In this document: positions 43,316-53,067 of the stretch, one piece after another
Layout: every line of letters starts with the position of its first letter
Position numbering within the stretch: position 1 is the first letter of the stretch
Source: an uncultured Clostridia bacterium
Lineage (GTDB): Bacteria; Bacillota; Clostridia; Oscillospirales; Acutalibacteraceae
DNA: 64,000 bases
Assembly (NCBI GenBank): GCA_947625785.1
Contig: CANQPS010000006.1
Coordinates: forward strand, 61,062 to 125,061
Reading direction: 5' to 3'
Position numbers and translations under genes: made by a program
The notes under the pieces: generated by a model
Seen by the model: only the letters and a program-made list of their open reading frames with translations
Database searches by the model: none
What the model was told of the DNA's origin: nothing

Positions 43316-44536
43316 ATGAGAAGAGTAGTAGTAACAGGTATAGGTGCTATTACACCTGTCGGTAATGATATAGAAACTATGTGGAATTCAATTACCAATG
43401 GCGTGTGTGGTATTGATTACATTAAAAAATTCGATACTTCTAAGCTAAAGGTAACAATAGCGGGTGAAGTTAAAGATTTTGACCCAACAAAGTATATAGA
43501 AAAAAAAGAGGTTCGTAAAATCGACCTTTATTGTCAATATGCTATCGCTGCCGCTACACAAGCAGTAGAAGACAGTGGTATTATAGGAAAAATTGACCCT
43601 ACAAGATTTGGAGTATATGTTGGCTCCGGTATAGGTGGAATGAATACTTTCGTTTCACAATGCGAAAATATGTTTAATGATAAGAAAATATCACCTTTCT
43701 TTATTCCAATGATGATATCAAATATAGCATCAGGTAATATAGCTATCAAATATAACGCAAAGGGCGTTTGTCTGCCAATCGTTACAGCCTGTGCAACAGG
43801 TACTCATTCAATTGGAGAGGCTTTCCACGCTATTAAAAATGGTTATGCCGATGCAATTATAGCCGGCGGTGCAGAAGCCGCTGTAAATCCTATATCTATT
43901 GCGGGATTTTCAAGCTGTATGGCTCTAACTACAAGAAATGACCCGACCTGCGCATCTATTCCCTTTGATAAACGCAGAGATGGTTTCGTAATGGGCGAAG
44001 GTTCCGGTATAATGGTTCTGGAAGAATACGAACACGCTATAAACAGGGGTGCCGACATATATGCAGAAATATGTGGATATGGTAATTCTTGTGATGCTTT
44101 CCACGTAACAGCCCCTGAGCCAGAGGGAGAATGTGCAACACAAGCTATTAAAATAGCTTTTAATGAAGCAAATATCTCAGACGATGATACAATATATATA
44201 AATGCTCACGGTACAAGTACTCACCTTAATGATAAAATAGAAACTATTGCCTTTAAAAAGGCTTTCGGAGATAAAGCAAAAGATTTATATATAAGTTCTA
44301 CTAAATCTATGACCGGTCATATGCTTGGTGCAGCAGGTGGTGTCGAAGCTATTATTGCTGTTTTGTCTGTTAAAAATGGTATCGTACCTCCTACTATAAA
44401 TTACTCCGAACCTGACCCCGAATGTGACTTGAATATTGTCCCTAATAATGCCGTTAACGCTAACCTTACAGTATCAGCATCTACATCTCTTGGCTTTGGC
44501 GGTCACAATTCTTGTATAGTATTTAAAAAATTATAA
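43316..44536 (+). CDS. fabF: 3-oxoacyl-ACP synthase II
   Basis: 406 residues. The Cys-His-His triad is in TACATGTHSIGEAF, NAHGTSTHLND and KSMTGHMLGAAGG. It starts RRVVVTGIGAITPVGND. It elongates acyl-ACP; with no fabH in the operon the initiating condensing enzyme must be elsewhere. AAGGAG precedes the ATG. Confidence 0.96.
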   Translation: MRRVVVTGIGAITPVGNDIETMWNSITNGVCGIDYIKKFDTSKLKVTIAGEVKDFDPTKYIEKKEVRKIDLYCQYAIAAATQAVEDSGIIGKIDPTRFGVYVGSGIGGMNTFVSQCENMFNDKKISPFFIPMMISNIASGNIAIKYNAKGVCLPIVTACATGTHSIGEAFHAIKNGYADAIIAGGAEAAVNPISIAGFSSCMALTTRNDPTCASIPFDKRRDGFVMGEGSGIMVLEEYEHAINRGADIYAEICGYGNSCDAFHVTAPEPEGECATQAIKIAFNEANISDDDTIYINAHGTSTHLNDKIETIAFKKAFGDKAKDLYISSTKSMTGHMLGAAGGVEAIIAVLSVKNGIVPPTINYSEPDPECDLNIVPNNAVNANLTVSASTSLGFGGHNSCIVFKKL

Positions 44537-44555
44537 TTTTTAAGAGGATAAAAAA

Positions 44556-45011
44556 ATGTATAGTATTGACGAATTAAAAGAAATTATCTCTGCTATCGAT
44601 AATTCAAGCGTAACCAATCTTTCCATAAAAAGTGCTGATGGTGAAAAAATTGTTATAAAAAAAGAAATTATAACTGCTCAGACTTCACCTGTTACTACAA
44701 CAGTAGAAACTAATAATAAAACTACTGTTTACTCTAATGTTGAAACATCTCAAAAAGATGAAACAAATGAAGAAAATTTCAAAGTAATAAAGTCTCCTAT
44801 GGTTGGTGTATTTTATTCTTCGTCTTCACCAGAGGCAAAACCTTTCGTCCAAATCGGTTCTAAAATATCAATCGGTGATACCGTCTGCATCATAGAAGCT
44901 ATGAAACTTATGAATGAGGTAACCGCTGATATAAACGGAGAAATTATTGATATCTGTGTTTCAAATGGTGATGTAGTTGAATATGGTCAGCCTTTATTTA
45001 AAATTAAGTGA
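44556..45011 (+). CDS. accB: Biotin carboxyl carrier protein of acetyl-CoA carboxylase
   Basis: 151 residues. A helical N-terminus and a Thr/Asn-rich linker are followed by the biotinyl domain with the target Lys in EAMKLMNEVTAD. VKSPMVGVFYSSSSPEAKPF-type thumb residues are present (starting IKSPMVG). It carries CO2 between AccC and AccDA, all encoded downstream. Confidence 0.95.
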   Translation: MYSIDELKEIISAIDNSSVTNLSIKSADGEKIVIKKEIITAQTSPVTTTVETNNKTTVYSNVETSQKDETNEENFKVIKSPMVGVFYSSSSPEAKPFVQIGSKISIGDTVCIIEAMKLMNEVTADINGEIIDICVSNGDVVEYGQPLFKIK

Positions 45012-45032
45012 AAATAGGAGTTGGATTTTATA

Positions 45033-45464
45033 ATGGGTTTAATATTAAATAAAGAACAAATAAAAGATGTAATACCTCATAGAGATAATATGCTGCTTAT
45101 TGATGAGGCCGAAATAGTAGATGAGCTTCACTCCAAAGGCAAACTTCACATAAAAGGCGATGAGTGGTTTCTACAAGGACATTTTCCGGGTAACCCTATC
45201 GTACCAGGCGTTATACTCTGCGAGGCTATGGCTCAAACAAGCTCTGTTATTATAATGGAAAAATCAAGAGTTAGTACTCCATTTTTTGCAAGTATTAAAA
45301 ACGCGCGTTTTAAAGAAAAAGTTCTTCCGGGAAATACTTTTGAATCAGAATGTACATTAATAAGAAATAAAGGTGTATTTTATTTTATAGAGAGTAAAGG
45401 CTTCGTAAACGGCAAACTTTGTGTTTCTGCTGAGTTTTCATTTGCTCTCATTGAGAGGGTGTAG
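45033..45464 (+). CDS. fabZ: 3-hydroxyacyl-ACP dehydratase
   Basis: 143 residues from ATG 45033; a TTG 12 bp upstream sits too close to AGGAG. The active-site His is in IPHRDNMLLID and the Glu in PGVILCEAMAQ, with the GHFPGNPIVPG loop. It dehydrates 3-hydroxyacyl-ACP. Confidence 0.95.
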   Translation: MGLILNKEQIKDVIPHRDNMLLIDEAEIVDELHSKGKLHIKGDEWFLQGHFPGNPIVPGVILCEAMAQTSSVIIMEKSRVSTPFFASIKNARFKEKVLPGNTFESECTLIRNKGVFYFIESKGFVNGKLCVSAEFSFALIERV

Positions 45465-45467
45465 ACT

Positions 45468-46826
45468 TTGTTTTCAAAAATCCTTATTGCAAATCGTGGA
45501 GAAATCGCAATTCGCATTATACGCGCCTGTAAAGAAATGGGTATATCAACTGTCGCTATATACTCAGATGCAGACAGAAATGCTCTCCACGTAAAAATGG
45601 CAGACGAGAGTTATTGTATCGGTGGCTCGTCTGTATCTGAAAGCTATCTCAATATGATAGCTATTTTAACCGTTGCCGTCATATCAGGTGCTCAAGCAAT
45701 CCACCCGGGTTATGGTTTGCTATCAGAAAATGCAAAATTTGTTTCACTTTGTGAAAAATGTAATATAGAGTTTATAGGTCCAACTTCAGAAATGATTTCT
45801 ATGCTTGGTGATAAGGACCAAGCAAGAAAAACTATGCGTAAGGCAGGTGTACCTGTTACCCCAGGATGCGATATAGTGGAAAATCTTGAACAGGGCAGAA
45901 TTGAAGCTCAAAAAATAGGATTTCCTTTATTGATAAAAGCTCGTTCCGGCGGTGGTGGAAGAGGTATAAGATTAGTGAACTCTATCGAGGAATTTGATAA
46001 TGCATATCACTCTGCGTCAACGGAAGCTAAAAATGCTTTTGGTGATGGTGCAGTGTATATGGAAAAATATCTGTCACCTGTTAAACATATTGAAATGCAG
46101 ATATTATCGGATAAATACGGTAATGTTGTATGTCTTGGTGAAAGGGAATGTTCTGTTCAACGCAAAAATCAAAAAATGATAGAAGAATGTCCCTCCCCTG
46201 CCGTTGACAGAGAAACAAGACTACAAATGATGGACGCAGCTAAAAAAGCCGCACAAGCTGTAAATTATGTCAATGCCGGTACAGTAGAGTTCTTACTTGA
46301 TATGGACGGAAATTTCTATTTTATGGAAATGAACACTCGTTTACAAGTAGAACACCCTGTAACTGAAATGGTCGTTGGTATAGATATAGTTCAATGGCAA
46401 ATTAGAATAGCCGCAGGTACTGCATTGAATTTTACACAGGACAGAGTGTTTCTCCACGGAAATGCAATAGAATGTAGAATAAATGCAGAAGACCCTGAAA
46501 ATAATTTCAGACCAAGCTGCGGAACTATTGACTTTATACATATTCCGGGTGGTCCTTGTGTTAGATTTGATACCGCTATATATCAAGATTATGATATACC
46601 ACCATTTTATGATTCTATGATAGGCAAACTCATAGTCCAAGCTCGTTCAAGAGAACTCGCTATAAGAAAAATGAAAATGGCTCTTAGCGAACTTACTATC
46701 GCCGGTGTAATTACAAACAGAAATTTGCACATAGAAATATTATCTGACCCGGAATTTGTTAGCGGCAAATATACTACAAGTTTTATGGCCGAAAGGGAAA
46801 AACATAAAACGAACAATGTAGAATAA
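45468..46826 (+). CDS. accC: Biotin carboxylase subunit of acetyl-CoA carboxylase
   Basis: 452 residues from TTG 45468, 3 bp after fabZ. It is an ATP-grasp enzyme: IANRGEIAIRIIRACKEMGI, the glycine-rich KARSGGGGRGIRLV loop, the RECSVQRKNQKMIEE segment and EMNTRLQVEHPVTE. It carboxylates biotin on AccB. Confidence 0.96.
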   Translation: MFSKILIANRGEIAIRIIRACKEMGISTVAIYSDADRNALHVKMADESYCIGGSSVSESYLNMIAILTVAVISGAQAIHPGYGLLSENAKFVSLCEKCNIEFIGPTSEMISMLGDKDQARKTMRKAGVPVTPGCDIVENLEQGRIEAQKIGFPLLIKARSGGGGRGIRLVNSIEEFDNAYHSASTEAKNAFGDGAVYMEKYLSPVKHIEMQILSDKYGNVVCLGERECSVQRKNQKMIEECPSPAVDRETRLQMMDAAKKAAQAVNYVNAGTVEFLLDMDGNFYFMEMNTRLQVEHPVTEMVVGIDIVQWQIRIAAGTALNFTQDRVFLHGNAIECRINAEDPENNFRPSCGTIDFIHIPGGPCVRFDTAIYQDYDIPPFYDSMIGKLIVQARSRELAIRKMKMALSELTIAGVITNRNLHIEILSDPEFVSGKYTTSFMAEREKHKTNNVE

Positions 46827-46848
46827 ATTTGACAGGAGATAATTAAAA

Positions 46849-47736
46849 ATGTCTGTTTTTGATTCTGATATATTTAATTTCATTAAACCAAAAAATGAAC
46901 TTGAAGAACAAGGAAATATCTCTGATAATCAACCTTTTGTTCCTGATTCAATGTGGATTAAATGTCCTGTATGTAAATCGGCTATATTATCAAGCGATTT
47001 GGCAGATAATCAAATGGTATGCCCAAAATGTAATTATCATTTCAGACTTACCGCAAGAAAAAGAATTGAATGTACAGTAGATGTTGAAACATTTTGCGAA
47101 TTTGATAAAGATTTGACTTCTAAAAATATTCTCGATTTTCCTGATTACAGCAGAAAATTAAGTAAAGCCGTTACTACAAGCGGAGAAAATGAGTCTGTAA
47201 TAACAGGTACCGCTAAAATAAATAATATAAAAATAGTACTGTGTGTTATGGACTCATCTTTTATGATGGGCAGTATGGGAACTGTAACAGGAGAAAAAAT
47301 TACAAGAGCTTTTGAATATGCTGCTGATAATAATTTACCTATTATTGTGTTTACAGTTTCAGGCGGTGCAAGAATGCAGGAGGGTATACTATCTCTTATG
47401 CAAATGGCTAAAACAAGCGGTGCAGTTAAACGCCACAGCGATAAAGGTCTTTTATATATAACCGTACTTACTGACCCTACCACCGGCGGCGTAACTGCAA
47501 GTTTCGCTATGGAAGGCGATATTATATTGGCTGAACCTAATGCTTTGGTTGGATTTGCAGGTCCGAGAGTTATAGAACAAACTATAAGAAAAAAACTTCC
47601 TAAGGATTTCCAGACATCAGAATTTCTTTTAGAAAAAGGTTTTATAGATGCAGTTATAGACAGAAAAAATATGAGGAACACCTTATTTAATATCCTAAAA
47701 TTGCATATTCCTTTTAATAAAGGAGGATTAGACTAA
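46849..47736 (+). CDS. accD: Acetyl-CoA carboxylase carboxyltransferase subunit beta
   Basis: 295 residues. An N-terminal C4 zinc ribbon (CPVCKSAI, then VCPKCNYHF) is followed by the crotonase-fold carboxyltransferase region (FTVSGGARMQEGILSLMQMA, DPTTGGVTASFAM). It overlaps accA by 1 bp (TAATG), consistent with equal production of the two subunits. Confidence 0.95.
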   Translation: MSVFDSDIFNFIKPKNELEEQGNISDNQPFVPDSMWIKCPVCKSAILSSDLADNQMVCPKCNYHFRLTARKRIECTVDVETFCEFDKDLTSKNILDFPDYSRKLSKAVTTSGENESVITGTAKINNIKIVLCVMDSSFMMGSMGTVTGEKITRAFEYAADNNLPIIVFTVSGGARMQEGILSLMQMAKTSGAVKRHSDKGLLYITVLTDPTTGGVTASFAMEGDIILAEPNALVGFAGPRVIEQTIRKKLPKDFQTSEFLLEKGFIDAVIDRKNMRNTLFNILKLHIPFNKGGLD

Positions 47737-48512
47737 TGAATGCTTTTGAAAAACTTTGTTTAGCAAGGTCTAATAATCGCCCTACTTCTATTGATTATAT
47801 AGAAAAAGTATTCGATAATTTTATCGAGTTTCACGGTGACAGAAGATTTGCCGATGATAAAGCTATTATAGCCGGTATAGCAGACCTATATGGCAGACCT
47901 GTTACAGTTATCGGTCTTGAAAAAGGTAGAAATACTTCTGAAAGAATGGACAGAAACTTCGGTTCGGCTCACCCGGAAGGATATAGAAAAACTCTTAGAC
48001 TAATGAAACAAGCTGAGAAATTTCACAGACCTATTATATGCTTTGTTGATACCTCGGGTGCTTTCTGCGGTATAGGTGCAGAAGAAAGAGGTCAAGGTCA
48101 AGCTATTGCCGAAAATCTTATGGAAATGATGACATTAAAAACCCCTATAATATCTATTCTTATAGGTGAGGGCGGCAGCGGAGGTGCATTAGCATTAGCA
48201 GTAGCTGATGAGGTTTGGATGCTCGAAAATGCTGTATATTCTGTTATATCCCCAGAGGGCTGTGCAAGTATTTTATGGAAAGATGCCTCAAAGGCCGATA
48301 AGGCAGCTCAATGTCTAAAAATAACATCACAAGACCTATTTAAATTATCTGTTATTGAACGAATTATCCGAGAACCTAAAAATTTAAATGATAATAAGTT
48401 ATTCTTGGGTCTTAAAGATTTATTAAATAATACCCTAAATAAAAAATGCTCTATACCAATAGATGAACTTTTAGAAAGCAGATATCAAAGATACAGAAAA
48501 TTTGGCAATTAA
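47736..48512 (+). CDS. accA: Acetyl-CoA carboxylase carboxyltransferase subunit alpha
   Basis: 258 residues, shorter than the Gram-negative form but usual for Clostridia. Key segments are FHGDRRFADDKAIIAGIADL, FGSAHPEGYRKTLRLMKQAE, DTSGAFCGIGAEERGQGQAI and GEGGSGGALALAVADEVWML, then the ISPEGCASILWKDA motif. It transfers CO2 to acetyl-CoA with AccD. It is last in the operon, followed by a terminator. Confidence 0.95.
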   Translation: MNAFEKLCLARSNNRPTSIDYIEKVFDNFIEFHGDRRFADDKAIIAGIADLYGRPVTVIGLEKGRNTSERMDRNFGSAHPEGYRKTLRLMKQAEKFHRPIICFVDTSGAFCGIGAEERGQGQAIAENLMEMMTLKTPIISILIGEGGSGGALALAVADEVWMLENAVYSVISPEGCASILWKDASKADKAAQCLKITSQDLFKLSVIERIIREPKNLNDNKLFLGLKDLLNNTLNKKCSIPIDELLESRYQRYRKFGN

Positions 48513-48513
48513 T

Positions 48514-48556
48514 AAAAAATGCGACTTTGTATAAAATAAAGTCGCATTTTTTTTAT
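48514..48556. terminator. Bidirectional terminator between accA and the DUF5711 gene
   Basis: aaaaaatgcgacttt pairs with aaagtcgcatttttt, giving U-tracts in both directions between convergent operons. Confidence 0.85.
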
Positions 48557-49797
48557 TATAAGATATATTCATAAATCTGATTTAAACAAAGAGAATAAAT
48601 TTTTTTATTAGATACAGAAATTATTTTTGAAATATCTTCTTTTATCTCACATTCACCTACTTTATTGCCATCAAAATCATAACTTATTATATTTCCATTA
48701 TCTGATAACAAAAATATATTGTTATGTAGGCTTAATGATAAGACTTTTTCTTTTGTTTCTATTTTAGAAGAAAAATTACAATTACTGTCTATACCCACAA
48801 TAGAACAATTTCTTCCATCGGCTGACGTGGAAACCGATACTACTAATCCATCTTCTCTGTTAAAATAATATGATGTTAAATGTCTATCATTATAATCATA
48901 CTCCCTTATATCAGAAGTATCCATATTTATTATACCTGCCGAATTATCTGCAATAAATGCAATATTTCCGTTATCTAAGTAACATAAATCATATATTATA
49001 GAATCAGTAAATTCGTACGACGATATTGGCGTTTCTTTTGAAAAATCAATCACATAGATACAAGAAAATATCGTTCCGTTTTTTGATGAAATACCGGATA
49101 CACATACTCTTTGACCATCACTGCTTAATGATACATCATTTATATAGTATTCAGAAAAAGAATATTTATACATTTCTGTATTATCATTCAAATAAGCTGT
49201 CAACTTCGATAAATAACCATTCGTTTCTGTTATTATAGCATATGTACCATTTGATGCAATATCAGCAGATATTATATTATCACTTAATGTATCAGAATTT
49301 AATACCTCGCTCTTGGAAAATGTTTTGTACTCTTTCCCACCAAGATTATACAATATTCCTTCATTACCATTCGTTTCTATATACGGTTTGGAATAATTAT
49401 GTTGTATATTCTGTATTGTTCCCCCTTTATTATTTAGTACAACAACAGATGTATCACTAACATATACTAATCTATTATCTATCATCTTTAAATTAGATTG
49501 CTCTATATCAGTGCCATCAATAGTTATAGGATAACCATTACCTCCACCATAATTGAAAAAATCATACTTGAACCAATCAACTATATTATCAGGCGAAAAT
49601 TTATCCCAATGTAATGCAATAAATACCAATAAAAAACTACCAAGTAACACTATACCTATTTTAATTATTACTCCTACTATTTTGGAATTAGTTTTTCTCT
49701 CCTCAATATAATCAATTATTGGCTCGTCTTCATAACTCATTACAGTACGCTTATCATTTCTCTCATCTGCGTAACTGCTTCCCTTTTTCCTTGCCAA
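48556..49797 (-). CDS. DUF5711 membrane-anchored beta-propeller-like protein
   Basis: 413 residues. A charged cytosolic N-terminus (about 40 residues) precedes one TM helix (about 42-62). A long extracellular region rich in beta-repeats then holds recurring blocks such as LSSDGQRVCVSGISS, LDNGNIAFIADNSAG and HNNIFLLSDNGNIISYDFDG, which suggest a propeller. Layout and sequence match the DUF5711 family of Clostridia, whose function is unknown. It is last in the ruvC-truA operon. Confidence 0.75.
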   Translation of the reverse strand: MARKKGSSYADERNDKRTVMSYEDEPIIDYIEERKTNSKIVGVIIKIGIVLLGSFLLVFIALHWDKFSPDNIVDWFKYDFFNYGGGNGYPITIDGTDIEQSNLKMIDNRLVYVSDTSVVVLNNKGGTIQNIQHNYSKPYIETNGNEGILYNLGGKEYKTFSKSEVLNSDTLSDNIISADIASNGTYAIITETNGYLSKLTAYLNDNTEMYKYSFSEYYINDVSLSSDGQRVCVSGISSKNGTIFSCIYVIDFSKETPISSYEFTDSIIYDLCYLDNGNIAFIADNSAGIINMDTSDIREYDYNDRHLTSYYFNREDGLVVSVSTSADGRNCSIVGIDSNCNFSSKIETKEKVLSLSLHNNIFLLSDNGNIISYDFDGNKVGECEIKEDISKIISVSNKKIYSLCLNQIYEYIL

Positions 49798-49818
49798 TTC
49801 CCGTTCAACTCCCTTTAA

Positions 49819-50610
49819 TCAGTAAAATACCCTGTTCAAATATAATCCCTTTGCCGGAGCTGTCGGCCCCGCTGCTTTCCTTGATTTAGCCTCTATTATA
49901 TATAATATATCGTCAGGCTTTATCTTACCTTGTGCAACACGCAGCATCGTTCCTACAATAATTCTTACCATATTATATAAAAATCCATCAGCCCTTATCA
50001 TCATTGTAATTACATCACCTTGCTTTGAAAATTTCAATTCACTTACATTTCTTACCGCATCAGTCAACACACGATTATCTACCGTACAAAATGATGTAAA
50101 ATTATGTTCTCCTATTAATTTGCTCCCAACATAGTTTAATAAATCTATATCTATATCATACCAATAATGAAGTGAATAATTATTTAAAAATGGATTTCGC
50201 ACTTTATTATTCCATATCTTATATATGTATTCTTTACCAATACACGAGTATCTTGCGTGAAAATCCATAGGTACTTCATCTGCACTTAGTACCGCAATAT
50301 CCGCCGGTAAAAATCTATTTAATGCCATTACAAGTCTTTCACAAGGAATAAAACTATTCGTTTTAAAATTAATGCAATACATATTTGCGTGTACGCCTGA
50401 ATCCGTTCTACTACAACCTTTTAATTCAATATCTTCATCTATAACATTCCTTAATGAATTCTGAAATACTTCCTGCACACTGACAGCATTCTTTTGAATT
50501 TGCCAACCGTGATATCTGCTCCCATCATAAGAGATTTTTAAAAGAATATTCCTATTCTTTTCGCTTTCTAAATCTAAAACATTATATTGCAAAATATCAC
50601 TCCAATACAT
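49819..50610 (-). CDS. truA: tRNA pseudouridine(38-40) synthase
   Basis: 263 residues. The catalytic Asp is in KGCSRTDSGVHAN; ISYDGSRYHGWQIQKNAVSV and the C-terminal FLYNMVRIIVGTMLRVAQGK are standard. The ATG at 50610 makes it overlap ecfT by 37 bp; no later in-frame ATG precedes the conserved core. truA next to ecfT is a common Firmicutes arrangement. Confidence 0.94.
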   Translation of the reverse strand: MYWSDILQYNVLDLESEKNRNILLKISYDGSRYHGWQIQKNAVSVQEVFQNSLRNVIDEDIELKGCSRTDSGVHANMYCINFKTNSFIPCERLVMALNRFLPADIAVLSADEVPMDFHARYSCIGKEYIYKIWNNKVRNPFLNNYSLHYWYDIDIDLLNYVGSKLIGEHNFTSFCTVDNRVLTDAVRNVSELKFSKQGDVITMMIRADGFLYNMVRIIVGTMLRVAQGKIKPDDILYIIEAKSRKAAGPTAPAKGLYLNRVFY

Positions 50611-51368
50611 ATAGTAACTACAAATAAAATAGCTATTATATCACACAATTTTATACGCAAAATTTTCATTTTACTTTTTTTAGTATAACTGTTATAACAT
50701 CTACATTCCATAGCCACAGATAAATCTGTGGCTCTTTTTATTGATGACATAAACAACGGTATTATAATAGGTATTATCCCCTTTATTCTATTTAAAATAT
50801 TGCCGCTCTCAAAATCTGCTCCCCTTGATTTTTGTGCATCTATTATTTTATGAGTTTCTTCCATTATTGTCGGAATAAATCTTATAGCAATAGACATCAT
50901 CATTGATAATTCCTGCGTATTGACTTTGAAAATTTTTAAAAATGATAATACCCTCTCTAATCCATCTGTAATATTCGCAGGTGTAGTACTATATGTTAAT
51001 ACCGAACTTATAAATATTAAATCCAATAACCTTAATGCTATAAATATAGCATTTAAAACACCATCATAAGTTATTTTTATAAATCCAAAAGACCATAATG
51101 TTTCTCCTGCTCCATAAAATATATTTATCACAGCCGTAAATATAAATATAATTATTATGGCTTTCATACTTCTTAAATATTGTTTAATCGGCACTTTTGA
51201 TATTACCATTATAAACAATATCATAGCTGTCATTAATAATATAGAATATATTGAAAATGAACAAAATATAAAAATAATATTAATAATAAGTAATATTATT
51301 TTTACCCTCACATCTAATCTATGAATTATTGAACTGGCAGGATAATACTGACCTATTGTAATGTTCAT
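50574..51368 (-). CDS. ecfT: Energy-coupling factor transporter transmembrane protein
   Basis: 264 residues with about five hydrophobic segments. It has the two cytosolic coupling motifs, AQKSRGADFESGN and a C-terminal AMECRCYNS. The latter reads Ala-Met-Glu-Cys-Arg-Cys instead of the more usual A-x-x-A-R-G. It links the ATPases EcfA1/A2 to vitamin- or metal-binding S-components encoded elsewhere. Its stop region overlaps truA. Confidence 0.92.
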   Translation of the reverse strand: MNITIGQYYPASSIIHRLDVRVKIILLIINIIFIFCSFSIYSILLMTAMILFIMVISKVPIKQYLRSMKAIIIIFIFTAVINIFYGAGETLWSFGFIKITYDGVLNAIFIALRLLDLIFISSVLTYSTTPANITDGLERVLSFLKIFKVNTQELSMMMSIAIRFIPTIMEETHKIIDAQKSRGADFESGNILNRIKGIIPIIIPLFMSSIKRATDLSVAMECRCYNSYTKKSKMKILRIKLCDIIAILFVVTICIGVIFCNIMF

Positions 51369-52228
51369 TTATTATCACCACCTAATAATTCTAATATATT
51401 TTTACACATATCATCTACTGTAAGTATATCATCTTTAATTCTATATCCTAATTTCTTTAATTCCTTTGCTATATAAATAATCTCAGGGGCTTTTAATCCG
51501 CTTTCATTCAATAATTTGTCATCAAAGAACAAATTTTGGGGTGTGTCTATCGCTAATTGCTTACCTTCTTTAATAACAAGTATATTGTCGCATATTAGAC
51601 TTAACTCTTGCATATTATGAGATATAAAAATAACAGATGCATTAAACTCCTCTTTATATGCCATTACCTGATTTAATAAATTATTCCTGCTCAAAGGGTC
51701 TAAACTTGATGTGGGTTCATCTAATATTAGAATTTTAGGCTGCATACACATTACACCAGCCAATGCTACCTTTTTTTGCTCCCCCCCGGATAAACTAAAC
51801 GGTGATTTATCAAGAATCGATAACGGTATATTTAAAATATCGCAAACTTTTCTTACCCTAATATCTATTTGATTTTTTTCAACCCCCATATTCATAACAC
51901 CAAATTCTATATCCTTTTTTACTGTATCTGCAAACAGTTGATGCTCAGGATATTGAAATACAAGTCCTACTTTAAATCTTATAGATTTGATATTTTTAGG
52001 TTTTTCCCATATATTTATGCCTTCTAAAATTATATCGCCATTTGTTGCCTTTAATAACCCATTAAGCAGCTTTGATAATGTTGACTTGCCACAACCACTA
52101 TGCCCCACTATACCAAGAATTTTACCCTCTTCAAGAGTAAAATTTATATCTTGCAAAGCAATTTTTTCATAGGGCGTGTTCTTCCCATATATATAAGATA
52201 AATTTTTTACCTCCAATAAATTACTCAT
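51365..52228 (-). CDS. ecfA2: ECF transporter ATPase EcfA2
   Basis: 287 residues. Walker A GHSGCGKST, Q-loop FQYPEHQLF, signature SLSGGEQKKVAL and Walker B LILDEPTSSLDP are present. It starts 4 bp inside the end of ecfA1 (ATGA) and ends 4 bp inside ecfT, so the three are translationally coupled. Confidence 0.93.
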   Translation of the reverse strand: MSNLLEVKNLSYIYGKNTPYEKIALQDINFTLEEGKILGIVGHSGCGKSTLSKLLNGLLKATNGDIILEGINIWEKPKNIKSIRFKVGLVFQYPEHQLFADTVKKDIEFGVMNMGVEKNQIDIRVRKVCDILNIPLSILDKSPFSLSGGEQKKVALAGVMCMQPKILILDEPTSSLDPLSRNNLLNQVMAYKEEFNASVIFISHNMQELSLICDNILVIKEGKQLAIDTPQNLFFDDKLLNESGLKAPEIIYIAKELKKLGYRIKDDILTVDDMCKNILELLGGDNK

Positions 52229-53064
52229 ATATCATTCCCCTGTAAAAGTGATACTATGTTATTAATACAGCCTTGTGCAGACAATGTATAATCTATTTTA
52301 TATCCTCTTTTCCTTAAATTATATATAAGTTCTATACTCTGTGGAACATCTAAACCATAGGATTTTAATAATTCTACTTGTGAAAATATAATATCAGGAC
52401 TATTATCAAGAACTATTTTACCTTTATTCATAACAATTACTCTTTTACTTTCAATCGCTTCTTCCATATAATGTGTTATTAGTATAATTGTTATTTTTTC
52501 TTTTTGATTTAGTGACTTAATAATCTTTATGATTTCTTCCCTTGCTGATATATCTAACATAGCTGTCGGCTCATCTAATACTATACACTTTGGTTTCATA
52601 GCAAGTATTCCGGCAATAGCTATTTTTTGCTTTTGACCTCCTGATAATCTATATGTATCAAACATTCGATAATCATACATACCAACTGCTTTTAAGGCAT
52701 TATCTACCCTTTTACGAATTTCATCCGGTTTTAAACATAAATTTTCACAACCGAATGCAACATCTTCTTCAACAACCGTTGTGACCAGTTGATTATCAGG
52801 GTTTTGTAAAATTAAACCTAAATTACTTCTTACTTCATATATACTTTCTTCATCAGCAGTATTTATTCCATTAATAATAACCTCGCCTTGCTCCGCTATA
52901 AGCAGTCCGTTCAAAAGCCTCGACAAAGTGGATTTGCCACAGCCATTATGTCCAAGTATTGATACAAATTCACCTTGATTTATATTTAAAGATATATTAT
53001 CAAGAGCCTTTGTACTACTATCTTGATACTGATATGTTACATTTTTTACCTCTATAAAACTCAT
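52225..53064 (-). CDS. ecfA1: ECF transporter ATPase EcfA1
   Basis: 279 residues. Walker A GHNGCGKST, Q-loop LQNPDNQLV, signature RLSGGQKQKIAI and Walker B CIVLDEPTAMLD are present. It forms the heterodimer with EcfA2. No substrate-specific S-component is in the window, so this is a shared group II-type module. Confidence 0.93.
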   Translation of the reverse strand: MSFIEVKNVTYQYQDSSTKALDNISLNINQGEFVSILGHNGCGKSTLSRLLNGLLIAEQGEVIINGINTADEESIYEVRSNLGLILQNPDNQLVTTVVEEDVAFGCENLCLKPDEIRKRVDNALKAVGMYDYRMFDTYRLSGGQKQKIAIAGILAMKPKCIVLDEPTAMLDISAREEIIKIIKSLNQKEKITIILITHYMEEAIESKRVIVMNKGKIVLDNSPDIIFSQVELLKSYGLDVPQSIELIYNLRKRGYKIDYTLSAQGCINNIVSLLQGNDI

Positions 53065-53067
53065 AAA

